Of a stretch of 64,000 bases of DNA, positions 52,691 through 61,666 are shown in pieces. Source of the stretch: UBA822 sp965249775. GTDB lineage: Bacteria > Gemmatimonadota > Gemmatimonadetes > Longimicrobiales > Gaopeijiaceae. The translations under genes were made by a program, and so were the position numbers. Every line of letters begins with the position of its first letter. Position 1 is the stretch's first letter. Location: assembly GCA_965249775.1 (NCBI GenBank), contig OZ252253.1, positions 3,906,001 to 3,970,000 of the forward strand, in the 5' to 3' direction. The notes beneath the pieces are model-generated. The model was given only the letters and a program-made list of their open reading frames with translations. It was not told the origin of the DNA and ran no database searches.

Positions 52691-54469
52691 TTGCCGGGTA
52701 CGATCTTCTTACTTGGGGCCGGTGCATCGAAAGACGCAGGCCTTCCGTTGATGCCGGAGCTTACCGAGGGGTTCCCTGAGTGGTGCCGGGCCCAGGAAAA
52801 TGTCGAGGATCTTGGAAGGCTCACACTGTTCAACGCTCTCGCTTCACTCCTAGGCGAGACTCGTGCCCCGAACATCGAACAGATTCTGACCTTCCTAGAC
52901 GATGCCGCGAGATTCAAGGAGGAACCCTACTCGCGAACGGTGAGGGCATGGGAGAAGCCTTTCGTGGCCGGCTCCGAAGAACTAACCGCCCTCGCAGAGA
53001 TGATCCGCACCTACATCCGGGAGACCCTCAGCGTCTCTCTGCCGACTGATAGGTTCGCGTATCTGTCTGGCCTCTTGGACTTCCGGACCGATGATGCACC
53101 GCTCGACATCTTCACACTCAACTATGACTGTCTTGTGGAGGCCACATGCGCCCGCCAGGGGATTCGATTCACCACGGGTTTCTCGGACGCGTGGGATCCC
53201 GACCTGTTCACGTCGAGTCCAGGATGGGCCGTTAGAGTCTTTAAGCTACATGGGTCCGTGAACTGGTACAGAGTCGGAGGGGGCGGGCCCATCTATCAAG
53301 GAGACGAGACGCACCATGCATACCCCGGTGTGTCCAGTAGAGAAGAACTACTCTACCCGGCGGGCGGGAAGGCGGCGCACGCGGAACCGTTCGCCACGCT
53401 CATGTCATTCTTCTCTGATGCCCTCCAAAATGCAGACTTCCTCGTGGCATTGGGCTATAGCTTTCAGGATGACCATATCCGCCGAATGGTCTTGGATCGA
53501 TTGGTCACGAATCGGAACCTACAGGTACTTGTGGCCAACCCCACGGCTCAGGACGTCTTCGAGATACCAGAGCAAGATCCTACGGCATCTACGTTTCGGG
53601 ACTTACCTGACCGCGCAGTCGGCTTGTGGTTTCCGACCAAGAGTGCCCTTGAGAACCGCCTTGTCTTTCATCGTATGAAGGAGGTTCAGGCGACGGACCG
53701 ACTGTTGGCGGAGTTTGAATACCGCCGATCGGCCAGGAGTTTCGATCAAGCCGCAGAGAGCTTTCTGGCTACACTCTACCATTGCAGGATGTACCAGCTT
53801 GGCGGAAAGATGTCGCGAATCCTCGCCACAAGTGGGGTGGGAAATGAGTTTGTAGATGCCTTAGAGCGACGGATCAAGGGGACCGTAGCTGGGGCACGGA
53901 ACGTCTTGCGCATGGCCATGCCTAAGGCCCTTGAGGGATTCCCAACAAATCTGACTGGTGGAAACAAAGCGACGATCGTCACTTTGTTGGAGATGGTTAC
54001 GCTAAGCGAAATCTATCGCTTCGATGACGCGGGCTCTTTTGCCGAGGATGCTCTTCGGGACGCACTCGCAATGTGGGTGGATGGTCTGGCGGTAAGCCAA
54101 GGGGGGGTCCCCGTTGGCTGGCCGGCCTCGCCAGGTGAGACCAACGAACAAAGGCTAACGAGGCAACGTTCGTACGTAGATGCCGCCCTTCAGGGGCTTG
54201 TGGATCGTCCACCGATCTTGCCGAGTGGTCGCGAACGTCTGAATTGGCCAGATGTGTTGACGTCCTGTCTCACCCTCCTGAAGAAGTATCACGAAGTGTT
54301 AGATATCGGTCGCCATGGACTCACCCTAAATGCCGGGTCGGTTGTGTCACCAGAAGTTCCTGGAAAGAAATGGAAAACCGCCTTGGCAGAGAGCACGGAG
54401 GCCGCCGCGTTTGGGGCTCACGCCATCGTTAAAGACTGGTGCCCTCCGCCCGAAGCTCTCCGTTTGTAA
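52691..54469 (+). CDS. SIR2-like NAD-binding protein (putative antiphage effector)
   Basis: This 592-aa protein starts at TTG 52691, the only start that keeps the N-terminal Rossmann motif TIFLLGAGASKDAGLP. The SIR2 core continues with FTLNYDCLVEATCA (Asn), RVFKLHGSVNWYRV (catalytic His) and FLVALGYSFQDDHIRRM. Residues about 330-592 form an uncharacterised helical region. Bacterial SIR2 proteins of this kind in defence systems (for example ThsA or DSR-type) hydrolyse NAD on phage infection. The neighbour on the other strand is an AlbA_2 DNA-binding protein, so the pair may be a small two-gene defence module. This is inference; no phage data exist. Confidence 0.82.
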   Translation: MPGTIFLLGAGASKDAGLPLMPELTEGFPEWCRAQENVEDLGRLTLFNALASLLGETRAPNIEQILTFLDDAARFKEEPYSRTVRAWEKPFVAGSEELTALAEMIRTYIRETLSVSLPTDRFAYLSGLLDFRTDDAPLDIFTLNYDCLVEATCARQGIRFTTGFSDAWDPDLFTSSPGWAVRVFKLHGSVNWYRVGGGGPIYQGDETHHAYPGVSSREELLYPAGGKAAHAEPFATLMSFFSDALQNADFLVALGYSFQDDHIRRMVLDRLVTNRNLQVLVANPTAQDVFEIPEQDPTASTFRDLPDRAVGLWFPTKSALENRLVFHRMKEVQATDRLLAEFEYRRSARSFDQAAESFLATLYHCRMYQLGGKMSRILATSGVGNEFVDALERRIKGTVAGARNVLRMAMPKALEGFPTNLTGGNKATIVTLLEMVTLSEIYRFDDAGSFAEDALRDALAMWVDGLAVSQGGVPVGWPASPGETNEQRLTRQRSYVDAALQGLVDRPPILPSGRERLNWPDVLTSCLTLLKKYHEVLDIGRHGLTLNAGSVVSPEVPGKKWKTALAESTEAAAFGAHAIVKDWCPPPEALRL

Positions 54470-54779
54470 GCTCTGGATCTCTAGAGCCATCTAAGCAGTC
54501 CTCCGGAGCACACGGCCCGACCCTAGCCCCATCCGATACTCCACCACGTCGCCCCTCTGGCGATGGTGGCTCGCGTGCCCATACGTGTCTTCCCCAAGCA
54601 TTACGCTTGGGTGCATGAGCCGTTATTCCCGCTGTTGAAGGCCGGCAGCTTCCGGCATCACATGTCGGCAAGGGCGGCAGATCGTGCAGCCCAGTAAGGG
54701 TTTAGACGATTCCTTGCCGTGATTGAGCCCATTCAGGGCCTGAATGGGGTTCAGGGGGTCGCCGGCTGTGGAGTCCTCG
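54470..54779. other. 310-nt gap carrying the right 19-bp direct repeat
   Basis: This lies between the SIR2 stop and the YccF stop (convergent genes). It has no credible open frame. It contains a direct-repeat copy at 54747-54765 and, just before it, the imperfect dyad CATTCAGGGCCTGAATG (54730-54746). Confidence 0.6.
54747..54765 (+). repeat. 19-bp direct repeat, right copy
   Basis: GGGTTCAGGGGGTCGCCGG is identical to 44033-44051 and in the same orientation. The distance between the copies is about 10.7 kb. The bases outside the 19 bp differ. Confidence 0.8.
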
Positions 54780-55163
54780 CTAAATCGCGACGACGCGCTT
54801 ACCCAGAGGCGCGAACGATACGCTCGCGAGCTTGAAGTGTCCCAGCCCGAATGGGATACCGATCAGGGTCAGGCATAGGATCAGGCCCAAGACCACGTGT
54901 CCGATGGTCAGCCAGATCCCCGCGAGAACGATCCATACGAAGTTGGTCAACCCGGTTCCGAAGAGGCGGTCTTCTCCGACCACACGCGCGTCGACGAGCT
55001 TTCTTCCGAATGGAAAGGCCGCAAACCCGGCAATGCGGAAGGCCGCGATTGCGAACGGAATGCCGATGACCGTCAATGCCAGAAGGACTCCTACCAGCAA
55101 CCACCAAAGGGCCGCAACGAATCCGCCAAAGACGAACCAAAGAATATTGCCCAGTAGTCGCAT
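54780..55163 (-). CDS. YccF domain-containing membrane protein
   Basis: This 127-aa inner-membrane protein has two copies of the YccF unit: ALTVIGIPFAIAAFRIAGFAAFPFGRK and LCLTLIGIPFGLGHFKLASVSFAPLGK, each given here in part by TVIGIPF and LIGIPFG. Each unit combines a hydrophobic helix with an (L/V)IGIPFG turn and a downstream PFG/PLG motif. The start ATG 55163 begins MRLLGNILWFVFGGF, as in other YccF proteins. Function unknown; it is conserved in many bacteria. Confidence 0.9.
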   Translation of the reverse strand: MRLLGNILWFVFGGFVAALWWLLVGVLLALTVIGIPFAIAAFRIAGFAAFPFGRKLVDARVVGEDRLFGTGLTNFVWIVLAGIWLTIGHVVLGLILCLTLIGIPFGLGHFKLASVSFAPLGKRVVAI

Positions 55164-55304
55164 GGCTACTCCCTGAAAACGGCAGGTGCCAAGAAGATCC
55201 TAAAGTCTATCTACGACGCTGGGCACGCGAGGTTTCACGGTGGGCACGGCTCTCCTCGGTCCGACAGCTTAAGAAGAGACCGATCGGGCGCAAACAGCCG
55301 TGCC

Positions 55305-56516
55305 TTACCGGTTAGCGCCTATCCGGTCGAGTAGATCGAAGTCGAGCGTGAAGGAGAGCGGCACCGAGACCGGCTCGAAGCAGACCTTGTCGTCGCAGGC
55401 CTGATAGTCGAGCGTGCCGCTAATCGTCAGAGCGTCGAGCTCAGCCAGCGCCTCTTCGGCTCCCGGGGCTCCCGACACGACGGCCTCCTGCAGCAACGTG
55501 AACGGACGCTGATAGGCGGGGACCCGTTCGTCGAGCGGCTCGAAGTAGTAGATCTCCGACTCGGGGAACTCCACCGGCTCGAACCGGACGTGAGGTACGG
55601 GCGCGAGGTTGAGGGAGACGACCCGGTAGCCCAACTCCTCGGCACCCGGCGCGTAGACGTGGATCTTCGGGTTGGGCTCGATATCGACAGCAAGCGAGAA
55701 CCGGGTGCCTATCGTGATGCTGGGGTTGCTGGGGTAGGCAGTCAACTTAAGGTGCGCGGTCTCCCCCCGGATGGCCTCGATCGGAGACAACCCGGCGCCG
55801 AGCTTCAGCATGACGTTCGCCGTGGTGTTCCGCTCGCGGTAGAACTCCTCGAAGAATCGCGACGTGACTCGGCCCCGGCGATCCACCATGAACGTGCCGG
55901 GAAACGGCGTGCCGGCAATCATCGGCGGGGCTCCAAAGACGGAGACGTACTTGGCCACGTCGGCGACGACCTCCGGATCGTCTCTGTTGGGCCCCTGCAT
56001 TTCGTACGCCACGGTGTTCAGGATGCCGAACTCGGTGATGACCTCCGAATCGTCATCGGAGAGCAGGGGGAACGTGATGCCGCGGCGTTGGGCGAAGTCA
56101 GCCAGCACCGCTTCCGAGTCGTAGCTGATCGCCGCCACGCCGATCCCCTGATCGGAAAGCTGTTGCAACCGGCCTTGCAGCTCCACGAGCTGAGCTTTGC
56201 AATAGGGTCACCAGTCGGCGGAGCGATGAAACAGCAGCATCGCTCCGTTGCGCTTCAGAACGGATTCGAGGGTTCGGACCTGGCCGTTCTGGTCCGGCAG
56301 GCTGAAGTCGGGCACCCGCTCGCCCACCTGGGGGCCAAGCGCCGCAACCTCGATTGGGGCTCGACCTTGCGTCGCCTCGAGCGTGGCTCCGGTCGTCGTG
56401 GCGTCGTCGATCGGGGCTCCAGACTCCGGTGCGCATGATCCGATGCCAAGCACCATCGCCGCGCCACCGATCGCCATGGCGGTCCCCAGGGCGTCTCGTC
56501 TACTTTGCTGGTTCAT
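55305..56516 (-). CDS. redoxin - DsbD-alpha-like lipoprotein, probable selenoprotein (Sec at TGA 56208-56210)
   Basis: This is about a 403-aa protein if TGA is read through. ATG 56516 has TAGGAT upstream; a lipobox GIGSC follows near residue 28. Residues about 60-230 form a thioredoxin-like redoxin domain with VPDFSLPDQNGQVRTLESV, LLFHRSADW, then TGA, then PYCKAQLVELQ. Relatives have Cys where the TGA stands (WCPYC), so the motif becomes Sec-x-x-Cys. The frame on both sides is the same and open. A hairpin with a three-base loop GTG follows 22 nt after the TGA. The C-terminal 160 residues resemble DsbD alpha, ending in YQACDDKVCFEPVSVPL. It likely reduces peroxides or protein disulfides in the periplasm. 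If not Sec, it is a nonsense-mutated gene. Confidence 0.82.
56175..56210 (-). promoter_or_regulatory. Sec codon and candidate bacterial SECIS hairpin
   Basis: On the minus strand the order is TGA (56210-56208), 15 nt, then CAGCTC-GTG-GAGCTG (56192-56178). That is a perfect 6-bp stem with a 3-nt loop starting with G. An outer TTG/CAA pairing with a 7-nt 5' bulge can extend it. Bacterial SECIS elements have a small apical loop with G in its first two positions, about 16-37 nt from the UGA; this fits. Folding was judged by eye only. Confidence 0.6.
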
Positions 56517-56600
56517 AGTGACAAATCCTACCATCGCGCGCCCGCCGGCGCCAGACACACGGGCTGTGGCGGCAGCGGTCTAGGGCGGCTCCTGAGCCGG

Positions 56601-56635
56601 AGTGTCGGAACGGAGTGTCGGAACGGAGTGTCGGA
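56601..56635 (+). repeat. 13-bp tandem repeat, 2.7 copies
   Basis: AGTGTCGGAACGG is repeated head to tail in the gap between the selenoprotein gene start and the Nudix gene start. The unit is not a multiple of three, which argues against this part being coding and supports the Nudix start at 56645. Confidence 0.75.
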
Positions 56636-56644
56636 TTGGATTCA

Positions 56645-57172
56645 ATGCTCGAAATGTTCCTCGCGGGACGCACACCGTTCGCTTTCGAGACCGCGACTTG
56701 GGACACCCTCGACCTGGAGATCCGCTACTACGCGTCGGAGGAGCTTCCACCCGATCACCTGACAACCTCGGTTCGCGCGGTCGTGTTGAGCTCGGAGCAC
56801 GTTCTGGTCATCCGAGAGCCGACGGGCGACGAGCACATCGCCCCCGGGGGTCGGCGCAGGGCAGGCGAGTCGTTGGAAGACACGCTCCGCCGTGAGGTGC
56901 TCGAAGAGACCTGCTGGACCGTCGGCGACCTCTCCATCCTCGCAGTTGGTCACTTTCACATCACGAGCGCCGTGCCCGAAGACTATCCGTACCCGAGTCC
57001 GGACTTCGTGCAGCTCGTTTATCTCACGACCGCTCTCGAGTTCCACGACGAGCGCACCATCGAAGACGATTGGGTCGCGGGATGCGAGCTGCTTCCCGTC
57101 GACTCCCTTCACGGGCGGCGTATTTCGAAACCTCAACGGCTCCTCCTGGCCCACGCCCTGAGCCGCTCATAA
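56645..57172 (+). CDS. Nudix hydrolase
   Basis: This 175-aa protein carries a Nudix box, GRRRAGESLEDTLRREVLEETCW: G-x5-E-x7-R-E-V-L-E-E is intact, but the Gly usual near the end of the box is Cys. A short preceding N-terminal part (MLEMFLAGRTPFAFETATWD) and a C-terminal alpha/beta part follow the fold. ATG 56645 is chosen; a GTG at 56615 lies in the 13-bp tandem repeat. Nudix enzymes hydrolyse nucleoside diphosphates linked to another moiety. Substrate unknown. Confidence 0.87.
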   Translation: MLEMFLAGRTPFAFETATWDTLDLEIRYYASEELPPDHLTTSVRAVVLSSEHVLVIREPTGDEHIAPGGRRRAGESLEDTLRREVLEETCWTVGDLSILAVGHFHITSAVPEDYPYPSPDFVQLVYLTTALEFHDERTIEDDWVAGCELLPVDSLHGRRISKPQRLLLAHALSRS

Positions 57173-57253
57173 CCTCTCTTCCGTCGCATCATGGGCCTCG
57201 GTATATTCTCGGCTCTCCCAGCACCGCTCGATCCCCAACGTGGAGCAGCCACC

Positions 57254-57745
57254 ATGAGCACCCCGGCATTTTTTCAGAGTTTTCTCACCCAGGAGCGTGG
57301 CCGGTTTGCCAACGTCGTCGGGGCAGTTCCGGAGGATGGGCTGGAGTATCAAGCGGATCCCAAGGCACGCAGCGCGCGAGACCTGATCGAGCATCTCATC
57401 GGCCACAATCTCGATCTGCAGGAGCTTCTCGACGACGGGGTGATCCATCATCGAAACCAGGTCCCCTTCGAATCGGTCGAAACCGCGGTGCAACAGCTCG
57501 ACGGCTCTTTCGGAGAGCTCATCGATAGGCTCGACACCGTGGACGAGGATCAGTGGTTAGAGGTGGGCCAGTTCTATGCGGGAGAACACCTGATCATGGA
57601 GGCACCGCGCCAGCAGCTTGCATGGATGATGCTCCTGGACGCGGTGCATCATCGCGGTCAGCTCAGCACGTATCTCCGGCCGATGGGTAGCAGGGTTCCG
57701 TCGATCTACGGCCCGTCCGCGGACGACGAGGGCGAGGGTCACTGA
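57254..57745 (+). CDS. DinB-family protein
   Basis: This 163-aa four-helix protein has the DinB/YfiT metal-binding histidines: HLIGHNLDL after the second helix and the C-terminal DAVHHRGQLSTYLRPMG. ATG 57254 (MSTPAFFQSFL) is the start; the open frame extends a little upstream without a ribosome site. DinB-like proteins include metal-dependent thiol S-transferases; the exact role is not known. It follows the Nudix gene after 81 nt on the same strand. Confidence 0.87.
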   Translation: MSTPAFFQSFLTQERGRFANVVGAVPEDGLEYQADPKARSARDLIEHLIGHNLDLQELLDDGVIHHRNQVPFESVETAVQQLDGSFGELIDRLDTVDEDQWLEVGQFYAGEHLIMEAPRQQLAWMMLLDAVHHRGQLSTYLRPMGSRVPSIYGPSADDEGEGH

Positions 57746-57784
57746 TCCGGGTGATCGCCTAGACCGCGTTCCTGGACCGCCTTC

Positions 57785-58057
57785 CTAGATCGCCTTCTCG
57801 GCGTCGGACGGTTCTGAGCGCCCGTCGCCTACGAGGCGCTCCGTGAAATCGACGCGCTCAGCGAGTCGGTGAACCTGAGCCTCGAGGTCTTGAATCTGCT
57901 CGATCACCTCGTCCGGAGGACCGTCGTAGCTACGAATACGCTCCCGCTCCAGCATCGAGGCCAACTTCGCCTTGTAGGCGCGCAGGGCGATCAGTCCTAC
58001 TCCGATCGCACCTGAGCTGAGGAACAAGGCTAACGTGCCGATTCCGTCCCAATCCAC
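57785..58057 (-). CDS. small membrane protein with cytosolic coiled coil
   Basis: This 90-aa protein begins at GTG 58057 behind a strong GGGAGGAG. One membrane helix (TLALFLSSGAIGVGLIALRAY) is followed by a charged, heptad-like helix (VIEQIQDLEAQVHRLAERVDFTERLV). The layout resembles PspB-like envelope-stress proteins, but no sequence match is claimed. Confidence 0.65.
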   Translation of the reverse strand: MDWDGIGTLALFLSSGAIGVGLIALRAYKAKLASMLERERIRSYDGPPDEVIEQIQDLEAQVHRLAERVDFTERLVGDGRSEPSDAEKAI

Positions 58058-58232
58058 TCGGTACTCCTCCCGGGCTCGTCCATGCTACCGGGGCGCCGTC
58101 GGTGCCCTCACGTGCTTCGTACGTTGTGAATCCTACACCGGTTTCGCCAGGTCGGCCGTAGCATCTTCATACATGGCGGCATTGTAAGGCCAGGGACGAG
58201 CCGGAACCGGGTCGGAAGTAATCAACTCAGCT

Positions 58233-58826
58233 TTACGGCTGGCGAATGACCCCGTAGCTCTGTACCTGCAATCCGGAGCCGGTTTGGCGCCCGACCACCC
58301 ACACCATCGCCCCCACCTGGCGCTGGAGCGCATCGGGGACTGGGGTTGCTAAGCGCACGGTTTCCGCCCCGGCAATCGCGAACCCGCCGTCACGCTCCTC
58401 GAGTATTCCCACCGACGGCCGCTGCCCGTCGATCGACGTGACTTCGTACTCCGCCACCTCGAAGCCTTCACGGGGGCTGACCCCCGTCCGTGACCCCTGA
58501 ACACTGACCATGGCGCCCGAGAGCCTCTGCAACTCCGGGCGCAGCGCCCCACTCAGGTTCACCGAGCCGCCGCCGTCGATCTGAAGGGTGACGGACTCCA
58601 TTTGTGCGGTGCCGGTGATAAGGATCCGACCGGTCAAGCGTTCGAGGTCCACCGAATCCGTGGCGTCTACCTCGGGCTCCTGAGCCACCGCCGCGTCCGC
58701 GTCGGCTTGTGGCTCTGACTGGTCTCCTGAGGGTGTCTCATCTGCAACGTCACCGCCGCCACCACAGGCGGCGGCCACCAAGGCGCCGATCACCAACGTG
58801 GCTCGGAGACTAGAGGAATTCTTCAT
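58233..58826 (-). CDS. putative lipoprotein, unknown function
   Basis: This 197-aa protein has signal and lipobox LVAAACGG, a low-complexity acidic spacer (QSEPQADADAAVAQEPEVDA) and a beta-rich domain with repeated phrases (GRILITGTAQMESVTLQIDGG, SGAMVSVQGSRTG, GAMVWVVGRQTGSG). ATG 58826 overlaps the metalloprotease stop (ATGA), so the two are translated together. The frame remains open upstream but overlaps the protease gene. It may be a small envelope partner of the protease. Confidence 0.72.
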   Translation of the reverse strand: MKNSSSLRATLVIGALVAAACGGGGDVADETPSGDQSEPQADADAAVAQEPEVDATDSVDLERLTGRILITGTAQMESVTLQIDGGGSVNLSGALRPELQRLSGAMVSVQGSRTGVSPREGFEVAEYEVTSIDGQRPSVGILEERDGGFAIAGAETVRLATPVPDALQRQVGAMVWVVGRQTGSGLQVQSYGVIRQP

Positions 58827-61444
58827 TGGAGCCTCACTACCCAGAGTTGCATTGGCGGCCCGAGCAGCGGAAGGTCGGCCAAGTCCCGCGCGCGCACTGC
58901 GGTAGCCGGTCGCGTGGTCCCGCTGATCCGGAAATACCCGGTAGACGCGCCGCGCACCTTGAACGTCTCTGTGAAGTCGGCGAAGGACAGTGCAGTGGGC
59001 ACTAGATGCAGACCTGTGTTCAGCCCCGCCTCGAAGACGTCCAAGAGATCCCAACTCGGCATCGTGAGCCTGGCATCGGCGCCCACTACACGATCGTCCA
59101 CATAGAGCGCCGCCGCCCACTGTGCCAGCAGCGTCGAGATCGGCTCGCCGACGACAGCCGAAATATTGGCGAACCCCGAGGTGGTACCGCTGACGATGGC
59201 CTTCTGGAGGCCCAGAGCGCCGCTGGGATCGAAATGGTCACTCAGCCAGCGGAGGAACGACCACGGCGTGCCGTAGACCTGTCGCGTACCCACGCACGGT
59301 CGATCGAGATCGCTGCCGTCGCTCACTGGATTGGAGTTGAGCCAAGTGCACTGCTGGGGAGCTCCGGTGACTTTGCCCGTTGGGCTGAGGGTGTTCCATC
59401 CGTAGTACAGTTCCATGTCGAGGAACGCGTCCAGGTACCAATCGAACCCCGTGACGATCGCCACGAAGGCGTCGTAGTTCTGACCGGCGCTGTTCCCCAG
59501 CGTTGCATGTCCCACCACCTCTTCGCCCAGCGTCGCCCCCCCTTCGGCCTCCCACTGTGAAAGGAAGGGACTGCCCGCGGTAAGCCGAACACCGAACTGA
59601 ATGATGTGCACGAATTCGTGGGCGATGAGGGGTGGAGCATCGCCCAGCGCGGAAGCGAGGGGGTACGCGAAACCAACGGCGCCCGCCGAATCGGGTGCTA
59701 TCCCGTAATACAACTCCGCGAAGTTACTCGCCGCGCAGCTTGCCACGGAGACCAGATCGCCGCTGAACACGAAGCCGAGTATGCCCCCTACTTTGTTGAC
59801 CTCCTGAGTCACGAGGATGCCGATCCTTCCATTGGCGTCCAAGTCCGTGGGATCACCGAACTCGGCCACATCGGTATCGAAGATCGTGTTGTCGAGATCG
59901 TCGCTGAGCGACTGATAATCCGCCGCCTCGAAGCCTCCGGCCGGATTGTCGATGTCTTCCAGCCACACGCCCTTGGCGCCGATGTGTTTGACCTCGGCCA
60001 TGACGGCGATTGGGGCGAGGCAGAGGTTGCTGCCGTTCAAGTCCGGGACATTGAGCGAAATCGTATCGCCGACCGCGGCGGTGGGTGGAATCGCAGCGGG
60101 TCCGCTGGCCATTGCGGGCCCAGCGCCCAGGCGGTTGAGCATGGCAAGCTGCCTGCTCTGGAAGCTGGCGTGAGCCTCGAGGTGAGCGGTCCAGCGCCTG
60201 GTACGGTCTGTGATCACCAGATCCTGCCCAGATCCCTGCTCGCTCAGGAGGGCCAGCGGGGTGGGCGGCGGTGCGGGCGCCGCGGGATCCTTTTCCGACA
60301 CCAGCTGCACGTCGGTTAGACTCGAGGGCAGCTCGGAGACGGATTGGAGACCGATCAGATAGGCTTCGTCCGCACTGCTGGCCGCGAACTGGAGACAGAA
60401 TGAAGCGGGGTCCGTAATCAGGAGCTGCTCGCCAACGGCCAGGCTCAAGAAGGATGCCGGTTCCGACGCCTGGGTTACGGTATTGCTGGGGATACTGGCC
60501 ACGGTCACCTGCACGGCCACATCCTGCGCCGGCTGGCACCCGAGGTCGGGGACCACTACGTCCAACTGGGTGGCCGTCGCTGTGTTCACCGTGGCCGCGA
60601 CCCCACCCATGGTGACCGTATTGTTCGCCTCTGTGGGGTCGAAGCCGGTCCCGGTGAGCGTGGCGGCCACGCCCTCAACCAAGGGATCGGGTGACACCGA
60701 AGCCAGAAACAGCGAGATCGCGTCGACGGTGAACTGAAGCGCGGCCACGGCCGCTTCCGCGGGAACATCTACGTCCAGAGTCTGTGTGCTCACTGCGTTT
60801 TCGAGAGTCCAAACAGTGCTCGCCTGGCCGCTGACATCGGTCACGTCCGTCGTGGGATTGACACTCCCGCTGCTGGCGGCCACGGCGAAGTTGACCGTCT
60901 CTCCCTCGACGCCGTTACCAAACGCATCTTCGACGGTCACTACGATCGGATCCGGCAGGGTACCTCCCGTGGGACCGAACTGATTGGCGGGGGAGGTGGT
61001 CGTCAATGTAGTGGGAGCAGCGGCGGTTCCGGTTGCGCTAAAGGTACCGGTCACACTCGTAGCGCTTGTAACTGTCGCCGTCACCTTATGGTTCGCATCA
61101 GCCGTGTCACCCAGTGTCCAGTTCGTAGACGCTCTTCCGTCGTTACCGGTAGTGACACTGGCGGCGGCGACTGTTCCTCCACCCTGCGTCACGGCGAACC
61201 CCACGGCGACGTTGGCCATCGCGCTGCCCGACTGGTCATTCACCCGGACCTGGATTGCGGCCGCCAGCGCCTGGCCGACGGTGCCCGTCTGGTTGTTGCC
61301 GGAGACGATCACCAGGGCCGTCGGGGTGGGGGTCGCGGGTGTGTTGTTACCGGTGTTGTTGGTACCGCCGTCCGAGGAACTACAGGCAGCCAGGGCGAGA
61401 GTCGCGAGAGCACAAAAGGAAAGCCGGATGGGATTACGCGCCAT
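58823..61444 (-). CDS. lipoprotein metalloprotease with N-terminal Big/Ig-like domains
   Basis: This 873-aa protein starts at ATG 61444 with lipobox TLALAACSS. Two bacterial Ig-like (Big_1 type) domains follow: ALAAAIQVRVNDQSGSAMANV and PIVVTVEDAFGNGVEGETVNF, with the linking NWTLGD and VWTLEN turns. An IPT/TIG-like domain (ASVSPDPLVEGVAATLTGTGFD, in parts) comes next. The C-terminal half is a hydrolase with LIAHEFVHIIQFG, a HExxH zinc motif, and a following Glu in QWEAEGGATLGEE; it recalls hyicolysin-type M30 peptidases. It is probably surface-anchored and degrades proteins outside the cell. Confidence 0.8.
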   Translation of the reverse strand: MARNPIRLSFCALATLALAACSSSDGGTNNTGNNTPATPTPTALVIVSGNNQTGTVGQALAAAIQVRVNDQSGSAMANVAVGFAVTQGGGTVAAASVTTGNDGRASTNWTLGDTADANHKVTATVTSATSVTGTFSATGTAAAPTTLTTTSPANQFGPTGGTLPDPIVVTVEDAFGNGVEGETVNFAVAASSGSVNPTTDVTDVSGQASTVWTLENAVSTQTLDVDVPAEAAVAALQFTVDAISLFLASVSPDPLVEGVAATLTGTGFDPTEANNTVTMGGVAATVNTATATQLDVVVPDLGCQPAQDVAVQVTVASIPSNTVTQASEPASFLSLAVGEQLLITDPASFCLQFAASSADEAYLIGLQSVSELPSSLTDVQLVSEKDPAAPAPPPTPLALLSEQGSGQDLVITDRTRRWTAHLEAHASFQSRQLAMLNRLGAGPAMASGPAAIPPTAAVGDTISLNVPDLNGSNLCLAPIAVMAEVKHIGAKGVWLEDIDNPAGGFEAADYQSLSDDLDNTIFDTDVAEFGDPTDLDANGRIGILVTQEVNKVGGILGFVFSGDLVSVASCAASNFAELYYGIAPDSAGAVGFAYPLASALGDAPPLIAHEFVHIIQFGVRLTAGSPFLSQWEAEGGATLGEEVVGHATLGNSAGQNYDAFVAIVTGFDWYLDAFLDMELYYGWNTLSPTGKVTGAPQQCTWLNSNPVSDGSDLDRPCVGTRQVYGTPWSFLRWLSDHFDPSGALGLQKAIVSGTTSGFANISAVVGEPISTLLAQWAAALYVDDRVVGADARLTMPSWDLLDVFEAGLNTGLHLVPTALSFADFTETFKVRGASTGYFRISGTTRPATAVRARDLADLPLLGPPMQLWVVRLQ

Positions 61445-61666
61445 GTGTGAGCGGCCCCCGCAAGAAAGGACGAAATAAGGTATCCGCGGGGACAGGAGGC
61501 GGCAACCGAGAAGGGCGATAGAGCCCGGGGTGCTCGCCGCTCGCGTCCGCGGCGTTAAGATTGACCACACTTTAACAATGCTGGTAGGTAGGCATGACTG
61601 CAATACGGGACATCGAGTGGGAAGAGTGCTTGCTGGAGCCGAGAGCGAGCCCCGAGCTGAATCCGA
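61445..61666. other. 222-nt gap before the DUF4242-like remnant
   Basis: This lies upstream of the metalloprotease gene start (minus) and the remnant (plus), so it should carry the protease promoter. No clear promoter elements were identified. An ATG at 61594 opens a short frame with no ribosome site that meets the remnant's frame only through an indel. Confidence 0.45.

Noticed and set aside
56208..56210. TGA in the redoxin gene as a plain sequencing error
   Set aside because: Other errors in this window are indels, mostly at homopolymers, whereas this would need a substitution exactly at the catalytic Cys and by chance next to a SECIS-like hairpin. It cannot be fully excluded without reads.
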